From: Polaromonas sp. 39-63-25
GTDB lineage: Bacteria > Pseudomonadota > Gammaproteobacteria > Burkholderiales > Burkholderiaceae_C
Length of the DNA: 64,000 nt
Direction: 5' to 3'
Assembly (NCBI RefSeq): GCF_002278925.1
Contig: NZ_NCJH01000002.1
Span: forward strand, 186,001 to 250,000
The notes beneath the pieces are model-generated. The model was not told the origin of the DNA. It saw only the letters and a list, made by a program, of their open reading frames with translations, and searched no databases. This document shows, in pieces, positions 38,905 to 47,865 of the stretch. The translations under genes and the position numbers were made by a program. Position 1 is the first letter of the stretch, and each line of letters starts with the position of its first letter.

Positions 38905-39186
38905 TTATTGCGGGCGGCAGCTGTCAGGGCGCTCGCCTGTGGGGACAGGACAGCGGTTGACCTCGGCGGACGACATGCCCAGCAGAGCGGTCAATGCGCT
39001 CGACACCATGCACACCATCCAGAACACAAAAAAGGCCGCGGTGTACACGCCCTGCCGCGAAAGGCCCAGCGGCTGGCCAGACCAGAGCAGGTCCCCCGGA
39101 TCGACCACGGCAAAGACAAGCAACTCAAGCGCGCACGCCCCCAGGAACGCGGGCCACGCGATCCACATCAGTTTCTGGTTCCACAT
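38905..39186 (-). CDS. Small membrane protein at the end of the cco operon, hypothetical
   Basis: 93 residues with two helices (LMWIAWPAFLGACALELLVFAVV and GVYTAAFFVFWMVCMVSSALTALL) and a polar C-terminus with two cysteines (NRCPVPTGERPDSCRPQ). I do not recognise a named family. It lies 23 nt after ccoH on the same strand, so it is probably the last gene of the cbb3 oxidase operon. Confidence 0.75.
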   Translation of the reverse strand: MWNQKLMWIAWPAFLGACALELLVFAVVDPGDLLWSGQPLGLSRQGVYTAAFFVFWMVCMVSSALTALLGMSSAEVNRCPVPTGERPDSCRPQ

Positions 39187-39209
39187 GGCTGTCTCCGTCG
39201 TTATAGTAG

Positions 39210-39530
39210 TTAGCGCTGTCCGGCAGGCGCCAGCGTGGCACCAGGCGGCGTGGCTGCATGATTTCGGCCCTGCACGGCCGGCAAGAGGGATTTTTCCCTC
39301 TCGGCAGCGAGCGTCTTGTTGATCTCCAGGCCCTGCCGGTAATAGTCCTCGGCCACCAGTGATTCCGGGTTGGCCAGGGCAAGCCAGAGCGTGGTAAAAC
39401 CGGCCACCACCACGACAGCGGGGCCCGCAATCACCAGCCAGACATAGCCGAATTTCCACCAGGGCGCGGGTGCCGCTTGCGGTGCCTGGGCAGTACTCAT
39501 GTAGTTTTCCTTCATGTTGCTCTCCCTCAT
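39210..39530 (-). CDS. ccoH: FixH/CcoH family cbb3 oxidase assembly protein
   Basis: Up to 106 residues. A single helix in WWKFGYVWLVIAGPAVVVVAGFTTLWLAL followed by EDYYRQGLEINKTLAAEREKS is the FixH pattern. CcoH stays associated with the oxidase and supports its assembly. Three in-frame ATGs are possible: 39530 (overlapping the ccoG stop as ATGA), 39515 (GGGAG 6 nt upstream) and 39500 (AAGGA 7 nt upstream); the coupled start is listed. Confidence 0.9.
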   Translation of the reverse strand: MRESNMKENYMSTAQAPQAAPAPWWKFGYVWLVIAGPAVVVVAGFTTLWLALANPESLVAEDYYRQGLEINKTLAAEREKSLLPAVQGRNHAATPPGATLAPAGQR

Positions 39531-40945
39531 CGTGGAACAAGGAAAATCGACTTCTCGTTCACATGGCTCTCGCCGGCAATGTCGCTGACGTTGAACGCGA
39601 TCGCGTGTGATCCGGGAGCAGCCGACCCGTAGCCGATCTGCAAGCGCACCGGCACCCAGCGCGATTCGGCGGGGCCGATATCGAATTCGGACTCCGAAGC
39701 CAGCACCAGACCTTCCAGACCGGACGCCGTGATGCGGTAACGCTGCGGCTGCTCGGTGGCATTCATGATCTGCAGCCGATACACATTCTCCAGCTTGCCG
39801 CCGGCGACGATGCGCGACAGTGCTGCGCGGTCCCTCACCACATTTACTTTCAGCGGCGTACGCTCAAGCAGGCTCCACATGATGCCGACGCAAAGCGCCA
39901 GGAGGATCGCACTGTAGACCAGCACCCGCGGGCGCCGCACCCTGCGCCACAGCTGGGAATTGCTCCACTGGCCGGCCATGGCGTTCTGGGTGCTGAAGCG
40001 GATCAGGCCGCGCGGGTAATTCATCTTGTCCATCACCGTGTCGCACACGTCGACGCAGGCGGCGCAGCCAATGCATTCGTACTGCAGTCCCTCGCGGATA
40101 TCGATACCCGTGGGGCAGACCTGCACACACAGGGTGCAATCCACACAGGCCCCCAACGCCAGCGTGGACAGGTCGGCCTTGCGCGAGCGGGCGCCGCGCG
40201 GCTCGCCGCGAGCCGCGTCATAACTCACGATCAAGGTGTCGCGGTCAAACATGGCGCTCTGGAAACGCGCATAGGGACACATGTATTTGCACACCTGCTC
40301 GCGCATGAAGCCGGCGTTGCCATAGGTGGCGATGGCGTAGAAGTTCACCCAGAACCATTCCCAGGGGCCGAACGACAGCGTGAAGGCCTCGGCCCACAAA
40401 GTCTGGATCGGCGTGAAGTAGCCCACGAAGGTGAAGCCGGTCCACAGCGACAGGACAATCCACAGGAAGTGTTTGGTCCCCTTTTTCAGCAGTTTGCGCG
40501 CCGATGCGGGCTCCGCATCCAGCCGCATGCGCGCGCTACGATCACCCTCGACCTTGCGCTCGATCCACAGAAAGATCTCGGTATAGACGGTCTGCGGGCA
40601 GGTAAAGCCGCACCACAGCCGGCCCGCCACCGCCGTGAACAGGAACAGCGACAGCGCGCTGATCACCAGCAGACCCGTCAGGTAAATGAAGTCCTGCGGG
40701 TACAGCACGACGCCGAACAGGTAGAAGCGGCGTGCACCCAGGTCGAACAACACGGCCTGCCGCTGGCCCCATTCCAGCCAGGGCAGGCCATAAAACACCA
40801 GCTGCGTCAGGAACACGAAGCCCCAGCGCCAGCGGGCGAACAGCCCCGTCACCGACCGCGGATACAGCTTCTTCTGCGCCTCGTACAGCGATACCTCTTC
40901 CTCGGGAACGATGGGGATGATCTTGCGGACTGGCGTTTCCTGCAC
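39527..40945 (-). CDS. ccoG: Cytochrome c oxidase accessory protein CcoG
   Basis: 472 residues. Several membrane helices (about 40-60, 85-110, 160-185, 190-210, 335-355), the conserved GRLWCGFTCPQTV motif, two ferredoxin-like cysteine groups (CVDCTLCVQVCPTG and CIGCAACVDVCD) and a C-terminal immunoglobulin-like FixG_C domain. CcoG is a copper(II) reductase/assembly factor for cbb3 oxidase. Its stop overlaps the first ccoH start, and ccoP lies 20 nt upstream. Confidence 0.96.
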   Translation of the reverse strand: MQETPVRKIIPIVPEEEVSLYEAQKKLYPRSVTGLFARWRWGFVFLTQLVFYGLPWLEWGQRQAVLFDLGARRFYLFGVVLYPQDFIYLTGLLVISALSLFLFTAVAGRLWCGFTCPQTVYTEIFLWIERKVEGDRSARMRLDAEPASARKLLKKGTKHFLWIVLSLWTGFTFVGYFTPIQTLWAEAFTLSFGPWEWFWVNFYAIATYGNAGFMREQVCKYMCPYARFQSAMFDRDTLIVSYDAARGEPRGARSRKADLSTLALGACVDCTLCVQVCPTGIDIREGLQYECIGCAACVDVCDTVMDKMNYPRGLIRFSTQNAMAGQWSNSQLWRRVRRPRVLVYSAILLALCVGIMWSLLERTPLKVNVVRDRAALSRIVAGGKLENVYRLQIMNATEQPQRYRITASGLEGLVLASESEFDIGPAESRWVPVRLQIGYGSAAPGSHAIAFNVSDIAGESHVNEKSIFLVPR

Positions 40946-40965
40946 GGGGTGAACTCTTTCGGTGG

Positions 40966-41892
40966 TCAGGGGCGCGCGGTCGCGAGCGTCGCTGGTTTGT
41001 TGGACATACCCCAGACGTAGGCTGACAACACATGGATCTGCGCTTCGGTCAGTTTACCCGCCTGGCCCGGCATGACGTTGACCTTGCCGCTATTGACCAT
41101 GTTGACAATCGCCTGTTCGCCCCAGCCGTGCAACCAGATGTCGTCGGTGAGGTTGGGTGCACCCAGGGCCTGATTGCCCTTGCCGTCCATGCCATGACAG
41201 GCTGCACATGCCGTGAACTTGGCCTTGCCGAGCTGGGAACGCAACGAGTCGTGCGGACTGCCGGACAGGCTGAGCACGTAGTGGGCCACGTTTTTCACGT
41301 CGTCGGGTGTACCCACGGCTGCGGCCATGGGCGGCATGTTGCCCTGCCGGCCTTGAGTGATGGTTTCAACAAGCTTGGCAGGCGCACCGCCGTGCAGCCA
41401 GTCGCCATCGGTCAGATTGGGAAAACCCTTGCTGCCGCGTGCATCCGAACCGTGGCACTGGGCGCAGTTGTTCATGAACAGACGCTCGCCAACGGCCATG
41501 GCCGCAGGGTCGCCAGCCAGCTGCTCGGCCGGTTTCGCGGTGAACTGCGCATACAGCGGTGCCAGCTCCTTGTTGGCCTTTTCGACCTCGTCGGTGTATT
41601 CGCCGTGGGTGGTCCAGCCCAGTTGACCCTTGTAGCTGCCCAGGCCGGGATAAGCCGCCAGATACCCCAAACCAAAAATGACGGTCAGCACAAACAACCA
41701 CATCCACCATCGCGGCATGGGGTTGTTCATTTCACGCAGGTCTTCGTCCCAGACGTGGCCCGTGGTGTTGTCGGCGCTGGGGGTGACCTTCTTGCGCGCT
41801 GTGATCCAAAGCAGCAGCAGGCAGGCAAGGATACCGACCAGGGTGAAGACGGTTACATAGACCGACCAGAAATTACCGATGAAATCGCTCAT
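40966..41892 (-). CDS. ccoP: cbb3-type cytochrome c oxidase subunit III (dihaem)
   Basis: 308 residues. Two N-terminal helices (TVFTLVGILACLLLLWI and MWLFVLTVIFGLGYLAAY) are followed by two cytochrome c domains with haem motifs CAQCH (143-147) and CAACH (229-233) and methionine-containing MPP and MPGQ segments. It carries electrons from soluble cytochrome c to CcoO. The ATG at 41892 begins MSDFIGNFW and lies 2 nt after the ccoQ stop. Confidence 0.97.
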   Translation of the reverse strand: MSDFIGNFWSVYVTVFTLVGILACLLLLWITARKKVTPSADNTTGHVWDEDLREMNNPMPRWWMWLFVLTVIFGLGYLAAYPGLGSYKGQLGWTTHGEYTDEVEKANKELAPLYAQFTAKPAEQLAGDPAAMAVGERLFMNNCAQCHGSDARGSKGFPNLTDGDWLHGGAPAKLVETITQGRQGNMPPMAAAVGTPDDVKNVAHYVLSLSGSPHDSLRSQLGKAKFTACAACHGMDGKGNQALGAPNLTDDIWLHGWGEQAIVNMVNSGKVNVMPGQAGKLTEAQIHVLSAYVWGMSNKPATLATARP

Positions 41893-41894
41893 GA

Positions 41895-42032
41895 TCAATC
41901 CTGCTCAAACGGGATGCGCGCAGCTTCATCGAAGCGGTCACGGTTGTGGCGGGCGTAGGCCCACCAGGCAATGCCCAGAAAGGTGGCGAAGCTGGCCAGC
42001 GTGGCCAGAATACGCAAGGTGGTGATGTCCAT
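41895..42032 (-). CDS. ccoQ: cbb3-type cytochrome c oxidase subunit CcoQ
   Basis: 45 residues beginning MDITTLRILATLASFATFLG and ending RIPFEQD. One helix with the conserved WWAYARHNRDRFDEAA segment that marks CcoQ/FixQ, which stabilises the oxidase complex. It lies between ccoO (14-nt gap) and ccoP (2-nt gap). Confidence 0.92.
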   Translation of the reverse strand: MDITTLRILATLASFATFLGIAWWAYARHNRDRFDEAARIPFEQD

Positions 42033-42046
42033 TGGCGTGGCTCCTG

Positions 42047-42772
42047 TCAGTTGGCAGCGGGTGCTGCAGGTGCAGCCGGCGGGGCCGATGCGCCGGGTGC
42101 CCCGGTGGCCGCGCTACCCCCAACGGTCTTGCCGGCGAAGTTATTGGTCAGGGCCAGGCCCATGCCTTGCAGATAGGCGACCAAGGCGTCCATCTCGGTT
42201 TTGCCCTTGACGTCCTCGGCGGACTTGGCGATTTCGTCATCGGTGTAGGGCACGCCCACCATCCGCAGTGCCCGCATGCGCGGCGCCATGTCGGCGGCAT
42301 CGACCAGGTTCTTCTCGAGCCAGGGATAGGCGGGCATGTTGGATTCTGGAACCAGATCGCGCGGATTGTTCAGGTGGATGCGGTGCCATTCGTCGCTGTA
42401 CTTGGCGCCCACGCGATGCAAGTCAGGCCCGGTACGCTTGCTGCCCCACTGGAAGGGGTGGTCGTAGACGAATTCGCCGGCCACCGAATAATGGCCGTAG
42501 CGCAGCGTCTCGGCACGGAACGGCCGGATCATCTGCGAGTGGCAGTTGTAGCAACCCTCGCGGATGTAGACATCGCGCCCGGCCAGTTGCAGCGTGGTGT
42601 AGGGCTTGACACCGGTGACAGGCTCGGTGGTCGACTTCTGGAAGAACAGCGGCACGATCTCGACCAGGCCGCCGACGGCGACAACCAGCAGGATCAGCAC
42701 GATCATCAGGAAGTTGTTGGTTTCGACTTTCTCGTGCGAGAAGCCGGCGGTGGTATTTTTGTTATCGCTCAT
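42047..42772 (-). CDS. ccoO: cbb3-type cytochrome c oxidase subunit II (monohaem)
   Basis: 241 residues. N-terminal membrane anchor ([20 protein letters not shown]), haem-binding CYNCH at C74-C77-H78 ([14 protein letters not shown]), the conserved YGHYS and [14 protein letters not shown] segments and methionine ligand region [10 protein letters not shown]. The Ala/Pro-rich C-terminal tail is longer than usual. Start ATG at 42772 ([10 protein letters not shown]), 10 nt after the ccoN stop. Confidence 0.97.
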   Translation of the reverse strand: MSDNKNTTAGFSHEKVETNNFLMIVLILLVVAVGGLVEIVPLFFQKSTTEPVTGVKPYTTLQLAGRDVYIREGCYNCHSQMIRPFRAETLRYGHYSVAGEFVYDHPFQWGSKRTGPDLHRVGAKYSDEWHRIHLNNPRDLVPESNMPAYPWLEKNLVDAADMAPRMRALRMVGVPYTDDEIAKSAEDVKGKTEMDALVAYLQGMGLALTNNFAGKTVGGSAATGAPGASAPPAAPAAPAAN

Positions 42773-42782
42773 AGGTGTTTCC

Positions 42783-44216
42783 TCAGGCGGCTTGCGGCGC
42801 TGGCACGGCCACGGTGACGGAACGGCCACTGGCCACGGTCATCCAGGTGTTCCAGGCCATCACCGTCATGCCGAACAGGTAAAGCAGGCCGCCGAGCACG
42901 CGCACGACGTAGAAGGGATAGGTCGCCTTGACCGATTCGACGAAGGTGTAGGTGAGCGTGCCGTCGGCATTGAGGGCGCGCCACATCAGACCCTGCATCA
43001 CACCGGCGATCCACATCGCGGCAATATAAAACACGATACCAATGGTGGCAGTCCAGAAATGCACCTCGATCGCCTTGACCGAGTACATCTTCTTTTGCCC
43101 GAACATGCGCGGAATCAGGTAGTACAAGGAGCCCATCGTGATCAGCCCGACCCAACCCAGAGCGCCCGAGTGCACGTGGCCGACGGTCCAGTCCGTGTAA
43201 TGGCTCAGGGCATTGACGGTCTTGATGGACATCATGGGCCCTTCGAAGGTGCTCATGCCGTAGAAAGACAGCGACACGATCATGAAGCGCAGGATCGGGT
43301 CGTCGCGCAGCTTGTGCCAGGCACCCGACAGGGTCATGATGCCGTTGATCATGCCGCCCCAGCTGGGCGCCAGCAGGATCAGCGAGAACACCATGCCGAC
43401 CGACTGGGTCCAGTCCGGCAACGCCGTGTAGTGCAGGTGGTGCGGACCGGCCCACATGTAGGTGAAAATCAGCGCCCAGAAGTGGACGATGGACAGGCGG
43501 TAGCTGTAGACCGGCCGCTCGGCCTGCTTGGGAATGAAGTAGTACATCATTCCCAGGAAGCCGGTGGTCAAAAAGAAGCCCACCGCGTTGTGACCGTACC
43601 ACCACTGGATCATTGCATCCTGCACCCCGGCGTAGGCGGAGTAGGACTTCATCCAGCTATAAGGCACCTCGGCACTGTTGACCACATGCAGCAGGGCGAT
43701 GGCCAGAATGAAGGCACCAAAAAACCAGTTGGCCACATAGATGTGGCGCACCTTGCGGATGCCAATGGTGCCGAAGAAGACGATGGCGTAGGACACCCAC
43801 ACCAGCGTGATCAGGATGTCGATGGGCCATTCCAGTTCGGCGTACTCCTTGCCTGAGGTGTAACCCAAAGGCAGGCTGATCGCCGCCGCCACAATGACAA
43901 GTTGCCATCCCCAGAAGGTGAACGCGGCCAGTTTGGGGGCGAACAGCGGCACGCTGCAGGTGCGCTGCACCACGTAATAGCTGGTGGCGAACAGGCCGCA
44001 ACCACCGAACGCAAAAATCACCGCATTGGTATGCAGCGGCCTGAGGCGGCCATAGCTGAGCCAAGGAATACCGAAGTTAAGTTCGGGCCAGGCAAGCTGG
44101 GAGGCGATGATGACGCCGACCAGCATGCCGACGACGCCCCAGACCACGGCCATCAGGGAAAACTGCCGCACCACCGTGTCGTGGTAGTACGCAGTGCGAG
44201 CTTGTGGTTCGTTCAT
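42783..44216 (-). CDS. ccoN: cbb3-type cytochrome c oxidase subunit I
   Basis: 477 residues with about 12 membrane helices. Haem and CuB ligand regions are visible in [50 protein letters not shown] and [16 protein letters not shown]. This is the catalytic subunit that reduces oxygen with high affinity and pumps protons. It is first in the ccoNOQP-ccoGH operon, and an FNR box is centred about 61 nt upstream of its ATG, matching the expected induction by low oxygen. Confidence 0.98.
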   Translation of the reverse strand: MNEPQARTAYYHDTVVRQFSLMAVVWGVVGMLVGVIIASQLAWPELNFGIPWLSYGRLRPLHTNAVIFAFGGCGLFATSYYVVQRTCSVPLFAPKLAAFTFWGWQLVIVAAAISLPLGYTSGKEYAELEWPIDILITLVWVSYAIVFFGTIGIRKVRHIYVANWFFGAFILAIALLHVVNSAEVPYSWMKSYSAYAGVQDAMIQWWYGHNAVGFFLTTGFLGMMYYFIPKQAERPVYSYRLSIVHFWALIFTYMWAGPHHLHYTALPDWTQSVGMVFSLILLAPSWGGMINGIMTLSGAWHKLRDDPILRFMIVSLSFYGMSTFEGPMMSIKTVNALSHYTDWTVGHVHSGALGWVGLITMGSLYYLIPRMFGQKKMYSVKAIEVHFWTATIGIVFYIAAMWIAGVMQGLMWRALNADGTLTYTFVESVKATYPFYVVRVLGGLLYLFGMTVMAWNTWMTVASGRSVTVAVPAPQAA

Positions 44217-44270
44217 GAGTCACCTATAGTCGAGATGTAAGTAGTGTCTCTTTTGGCATGCCGGCGGAAC

Positions 44271-44284
44271 TTGATGCAAGTCAA
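44271..44284 (-). promoter_or_regulatory. FNR box upstream of ccoN, overlapping the ccoS stop
   Basis: TTGATGCAAGTCAA (plus-strand reading) matches the FNR consensus closely. On the minus strand GACACT lies 22 nt downstream in the -10 position and the ccoN leader would be about 20 nt. The last four bases of the box overlap the end of ccoS. Confidence 0.82.
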
Positions 44285-44418
44285 TCCGATCGAAGAATGC
44301 GCTCACCTTCGGCTTCCACGGAGTCAAACTGGCCGCGCCAGACGGCCCAGGCCAGCGCAACAATAATCAGCAGCGCCAGTCCGACCGACAGGGGAATCAA
44401 GAGAAAAAGAATGTCCAT
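44281..44418 (-). CDS. ccoS: cbb3 oxidase maturation protein CcoS
   Basis: 45 residues beginning MDILFLLIPLSVGLALLIIV and continuing ALAWAVWRGQFDSVEAEGERIL, the typical FixS/CcoS helix and GQFD motif. CcoS is needed for insertion of haem b and copper into CcoN. It lies 12 nt after ccoI and directly before the ccoN promoter. Confidence 0.93.
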   Translation of the reverse strand: MDILFLLIPLSVGLALLIIVALAWAVWRGQFDSVEAEGERILRSD

Positions 44419-44430
44419 GGAGTAATTCTA

Positions 44431-46704
44431 TTATCCCGGCATACGGGCCAGCCGGGCTGAATTGAGTACAACCAGCAGCGAACTGGCGGCCATGCCCAGT
44501 CCGGCCAGCCAGGGCGGCATGAAGCCGAGAATGGCCAGAGGCACACACACGGCGTTGTAGAGGGCCGCCCACAACAGGTTCTGGCGCACGATGACGCGGG
44601 TACGGCGCGCATGCTGCAGCAATGCGGACACCCCAGCCAGCTGGCCACCCAGCACGATGAAGTCGGATTGGGCCTGCGCCAGCGGGACGGCCTGGCCCAT
44701 GGCGACCGACACATCGGCACAGGCCAGCACCGGCCCGTCGTTCATGCCGTCGCCAACCATGGCAACGCGCCGGCCCTGCTGCTGCAACTCGCGCACATGG
44801 GTCAGCTTGCCTTCCGGCGTACGCTGTCCGTACGCCTTGTCGATGCCCGCGCGCGCAGCCAGGCGCGTGACAGCGGCCATCAGGTCGCCGGAAAGCAGTT
44901 GCACCTGCAGGCCCAGAGCGTGCAGCGCTCCCACCGCCGGCCTGGCGTCTGGCCGCAGGGCCTCATCCATCTCAAAACTGGCAAGCCAGCCCTGTTCATC
45001 CGACAAATGCACCTGCGGGCCGCCCGCGGCCTGGACATCGGCCGGTGCCCCGCAAAATGCGGCCGACCCGAGGCGCATGGCGTACAGCTTCCCGCCAGCG
45101 CCGGCAGCGGCATGGCCCTGCAAACCCTGACCGGAAACTTCGGTGACATCCACAGCAGGCCCTGGCACGATCCCCGCCGCCTGGACAATGGCACGCGACA
45201 GTGGGTGCAGGGAATGCTGCGCCAGCGCCGCCGCCAGCGACAGGGCCTGCACGGCAGGGGTGCCCTCGCGAGTCCGGCTGACGGTCACCGCCATGCGGTC
45301 TTCAGTCAGCGTGCCGGTCTTGTCGAACACCACCGTGTCCACCATGGCGCAGCTCTCCAGCGCCTCCAGCCGGCGCACCAGCACACCGCGCCGCGCCAGG
45401 GCGCCGGCAGCAGCCAGCGTCGCCGCCGGCGTGGCGAGCGAGAGCGCGCAGGGACAGGTCACAATCAGCACCGCCACGGCCACGCTGATCGCATGCACCG
45501 GGTCGGATGGCCACCACCAGATCGCCGCACCAGCGCTGGCCAGCAAAACCAGCAGCACAAAAGGCCCGGCGATGCGGTCGGCGATTCGCGCCAGGCGCGG
45601 CTTCTGCACCGAGGCCTGCTCCATTAGCGCCACCATGGCGGCATAACGGGTCTCGCTGCCTGCGCGTTCCACCCGCACCAGCAGCATGCCGTTCAGGTTG
45701 TGGCTGCCGGCAATCACCGCGCTGCCAACGCGGCGTTGCAGCGGCGTGGACTCGCCGGTGAGCAGGGCTTCATCGACCTGGCTCTCGCCGGCCGTCACCG
45801 TGCCGTCGGCCGGGATCACGTCACCGGGCAGCAAGCGGATCAGGTCGCCCGGTACAAGGCGGCGCACGGCCACACGCTCGAAAGTGCCGTCCGCCCCCTG
45901 CCGCTCCACGCCGTCGGGCAGGCTGCGCATCAGCGCCTCGAGAGAGCCGGCGGTTCGGTCACGCAGGCGCTGCTCCAGCAGGCGTCCGGAGAGCAGGAAG
46001 AACACAAACATGGTGACCGAGTCGTACCAGACCTCTGCGCCCCAGCGCGAAGCCGGATCGAAGGTGGCGGCCGAGCTGGCACCGAACGCAATGAGAATGC
46101 CCAGTGCCACCGGCACGTCCATGCCGACACGCCGGTTGCGCAGATCACGCAGCGCTGAAGAGAAAAACGGCCAGCAGGAAAACAGCACGACCGGCAGGGT
46201 CAGCACCCAGGACGCCCAGCGCAGCAGGCTCTGGGCTTCGGATGAGATGTCGCCCGGCTCGGCGATGTAGGCCGGAAAGGCGTACATCATGACCTGCATC
46301 ATGCAAAAGCCCGCCACCAGCCAGCGCCAGAGCATCATGCGCTGGGCCTGGATACGCGGCGCCGCAGCCAGCATGTCGCCGGCGGGCAGCGCACCATAAC
46401 CGGCCCGCTGCAGCGCGGCCAGCCAGGCGGAGGGCCGGCCCTGGTCGGGCGCCCAGGCCACACGGGCCACCGCGCTGGCGCCGTTGACCTGCACGTTGTC
46501 CACGCCGGGAAGCTTTTGCAGCACCTCCTCCACCGTCAGCGAGCAGGCCGCGCAATGCATGCCCTCGATCGCGAGGTAGGACTCCCACAGGTCCGTGCGC
46601 CCAGGCAGCGGCCGGCTGAAGCCCTCCCATTCGGCGCGCTCGTCCAGAGCAGACCAGCGCAAGGCCTGTTGCGCGGCGCCGGAATCGAGGGTGGCAGTGT
46701 GCAT
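44431..46704 (-). CDS. ccoI: Copper-translocating P-type ATPase CcoI/FixI
   Basis: 757 residues. N-terminal heavy-metal-associated domain with GMHCAAC (C51, C54), eight helices, the transport motif VTCPCALSLATP, phosphorylation motif FDKTGTLTED and the hinge GDGMNDGPVLA. Clustering with ccoS and ccoNOQP identifies it as the exporter that supplies copper for cbb3 assembly rather than a detoxification pump. Its start faces a usp gene across an FNR box. Confidence 0.96.
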   Translation of the reverse strand: MHTATLDSGAAQQALRWSALDERAEWEGFSRPLPGRTDLWESYLAIEGMHCAACSLTVEEVLQKLPGVDNVQVNGASAVARVAWAPDQGRPSAWLAALQRAGYGALPAGDMLAAAPRIQAQRMMLWRWLVAGFCMMQVMMYAFPAYIAEPGDISSEAQSLLRWASWVLTLPVVLFSCWPFFSSALRDLRNRRVGMDVPVALGILIAFGASSAATFDPASRWGAEVWYDSVTMFVFFLLSGRLLEQRLRDRTAGSLEALMRSLPDGVERQGADGTFERVAVRRLVPGDLIRLLPGDVIPADGTVTAGESQVDEALLTGESTPLQRRVGSAVIAGSHNLNGMLLVRVERAGSETRYAAMVALMEQASVQKPRLARIADRIAGPFVLLVLLASAGAAIWWWPSDPVHAISVAVAVLIVTCPCALSLATPAATLAAAGALARRGVLVRRLEALESCAMVDTVVFDKTGTLTEDRMAVTVSRTREGTPAVQALSLAAALAQHSLHPLSRAIVQAAGIVPGPAVDVTEVSGQGLQGHAAAGAGGKLYAMRLGSAAFCGAPADVQAAGGPQVHLSDEQGWLASFEMDEALRPDARPAVGALHALGLQVQLLSGDLMAAVTRLAARAGIDKAYGQRTPEGKLTHVRELQQQGRRVAMVGDGMNDGPVLACADVSVAMGQAVPLAQAQSDFIVLGGQLAGVSALLQHARRTRVIVRQNLLWAALYNAVCVPLAILGFMPPWLAGLGMAASSLLVVLNSARLARMPG

Positions 46705-46737
46705 GGGGCAAGCCTACCCTGTCGCGGTGACACCCGC

Positions 46738-46751
46738 TTGACATGGATCAA
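46738..46751 (+). promoter_or_regulatory. FNR box between ccoI and usp
   Basis: TTGACATGGATCAA has both half sites intact (TTGAC and ATCAA). TAAGCT lies 22 nt downstream on the plus strand, so a class II promoter for the usp gene at 46814 with a ~28-nt leader is predicted. For ccoI (start 46704) the box is too near the start codon for class II use, but could still influence it. Confidence 0.8.
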
Positions 46752-46813
46752 GCGCACCGGACGGTCGCCAGCCTAAGCTGCAAACCTCGCATCAACCCTC
46801 AGGAGACCCCGCC

Positions 46814-47257
46814 ATGTATAAACGCATCCTCGTTGCCACCGATGGCTCCACCCTCTCGAAAAAAGCCGTGCGCAGCGCCATTGATCTGGCCGGCGTCGTC
46901 GGAGCCGAACTGGTCGCGCTTTATGTGGTGCCGCGTTACCCGGTCAGCTATTTCGAAGGCGGCATCACGATTTCGGCGCAGGACGTGGCCCGCACCGAAA
47001 AGCAATGGGCCGACAAAGGCCAGGCTGTGGTGGATGCGGTGCAACTGCAGGCACAGGCCGAAGGCCTCAAGGCCAAGGCTGTCGTCGCGCGTTCCGACCT
47101 GGTTGCCGAGTCCATCATCTCGGCCGCGAAAAAACACAAATGCGACCTCATCGTCATGGCCTCGCATGGCCGCAAGGGCATCAAACGCGTCCTGCTGGGC
47201 AGCGAAACCCAGCATGTGCTGACACACAGCAGTGTTCCCGTGCTGGTGTTGCGCTAA
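46814..47257 (+). CDS. Universal stress protein UspA family
   Basis: 147 residues: MYKRILVATDGSTLSKKAV at the start and VMASHGRKGIKRVLLGSETQHVL near 112-134, the ATP-binding signature, ending VPVLVLR. AGGAG lies 8 nt before the ATG. It is preceded by an FNR box and followed by another usp gene with a hairpin between them. Confidence 0.95.
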   Translation: MYKRILVATDGSTLSKKAVRSAIDLAGVVGAELVALYVVPRYPVSYFEGGITISAQDVARTEKQWADKGQAVVDAVQLQAQAEGLKAKAVVARSDLVAESIISAAKKHKCDLIVMASHGRKGIKRVLLGSETQHVLTHSSVPVLVLR

Positions 47258-47281
47258 ACTGGTTTTTCAAAACCGGTTTTT
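47258..47281 (+). terminator. Hairpin with T-run between two usp genes
   Basis: ACTGGTTTT pairs with AAAACCGGT (one G-T pair) around a TC loop and runs into TTTTT. It begins one base after the usp stop and may end or reduce transcription before the next usp gene. Confidence 0.6.
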
Positions 47282-47301
47282 ATCCAGCACAAGGAGAAAT
47301 A

Positions 47302-47724
47302 ATGAAAGTCCTGTTCGCCGCTGACGGCAGCAAATACACCAAAAAGGCCCTGGCTTTTCTCGTCACGCACGAAAGCCTGGCCGGCCCCGAGGATGAAGTG
47401 GTGGTGCTCAACGTCCAGCCGCCCGTTCCTCCGCGCGTCAAGGGCATGGTGGGTGCGAGCACCGTCAACGCCTACTATGAGGACGAAGCCAAGAAAGTGC
47501 TGGACCCCATCGAGCGTTTCCTCAAGCGCCACAAGCTGCAATACCGCACGATCTGGGTCGCCGGATCACCCGCAGCGGAAGTGGCGCGCGCCGCCAAGCG
47601 CGAAAAGGCGCACATGATTGTCATGGGCACCCACGGCCACGGCATTCTCGGCCGCGCCGTCATGGGCAGCGTGGCCCAGCGCGTGGTCACCGACAGCGAC
47701 ATTCCGGTGCTGCTGGTCAAATAG
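47302..47724 (+). CDS. Universal stress protein UspA family
   Basis: 140 residues beginning MKVLFAADGSKYTKKALAFL, with the Usp nucleotide-binding signature VMGTHGHGILGRAVMGSVAQRVV near 108-130 and end IPVLLVK. AAGGAG precedes the ATG at 47302; the longer frame merely crosses the previous gene. No FNR box lies directly before it, so it probably depends on read-through of the hairpin after the preceding usp gene. Confidence 0.94.
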   Translation: MKVLFAADGSKYTKKALAFLVTHESLAGPEDEVVVLNVQPPVPPRVKGMVGASTVNAYYEDEAKKVLDPIERFLKRHKLQYRTIWVAGSPAAEVARAAKREKAHMIVMGTHGHGILGRAVMGSVAQRVVTDSDIPVLLVK

Positions 47725-47759
47725 CCTGCAGCTGGTCAGGCGATAACGCGCCACCAGAC

Positions 47760-47788
47760 AAAAAAAGCTGACAACGTCAGCTTTTTTT
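47760..47788. terminator. Bidirectional intrinsic terminator
   Basis: AAAAAAA-GCTGAC-AAC-GTCAGC-TTTTTTT: a perfect 6-bp GC-rich stem extended by A:T pairs and followed by seven T on each strand. It can end transcription of the usp pair on the plus strand and of dcd on the minus strand. Confidence 0.9.
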
Positions 47789-47865
47789 CATTGATGCAAG
47801 CGCTTCCTGTTGGACAACCACCGGCGCGGTCATCACCACCCACATCCACGTCGGAGGGTATAGAA

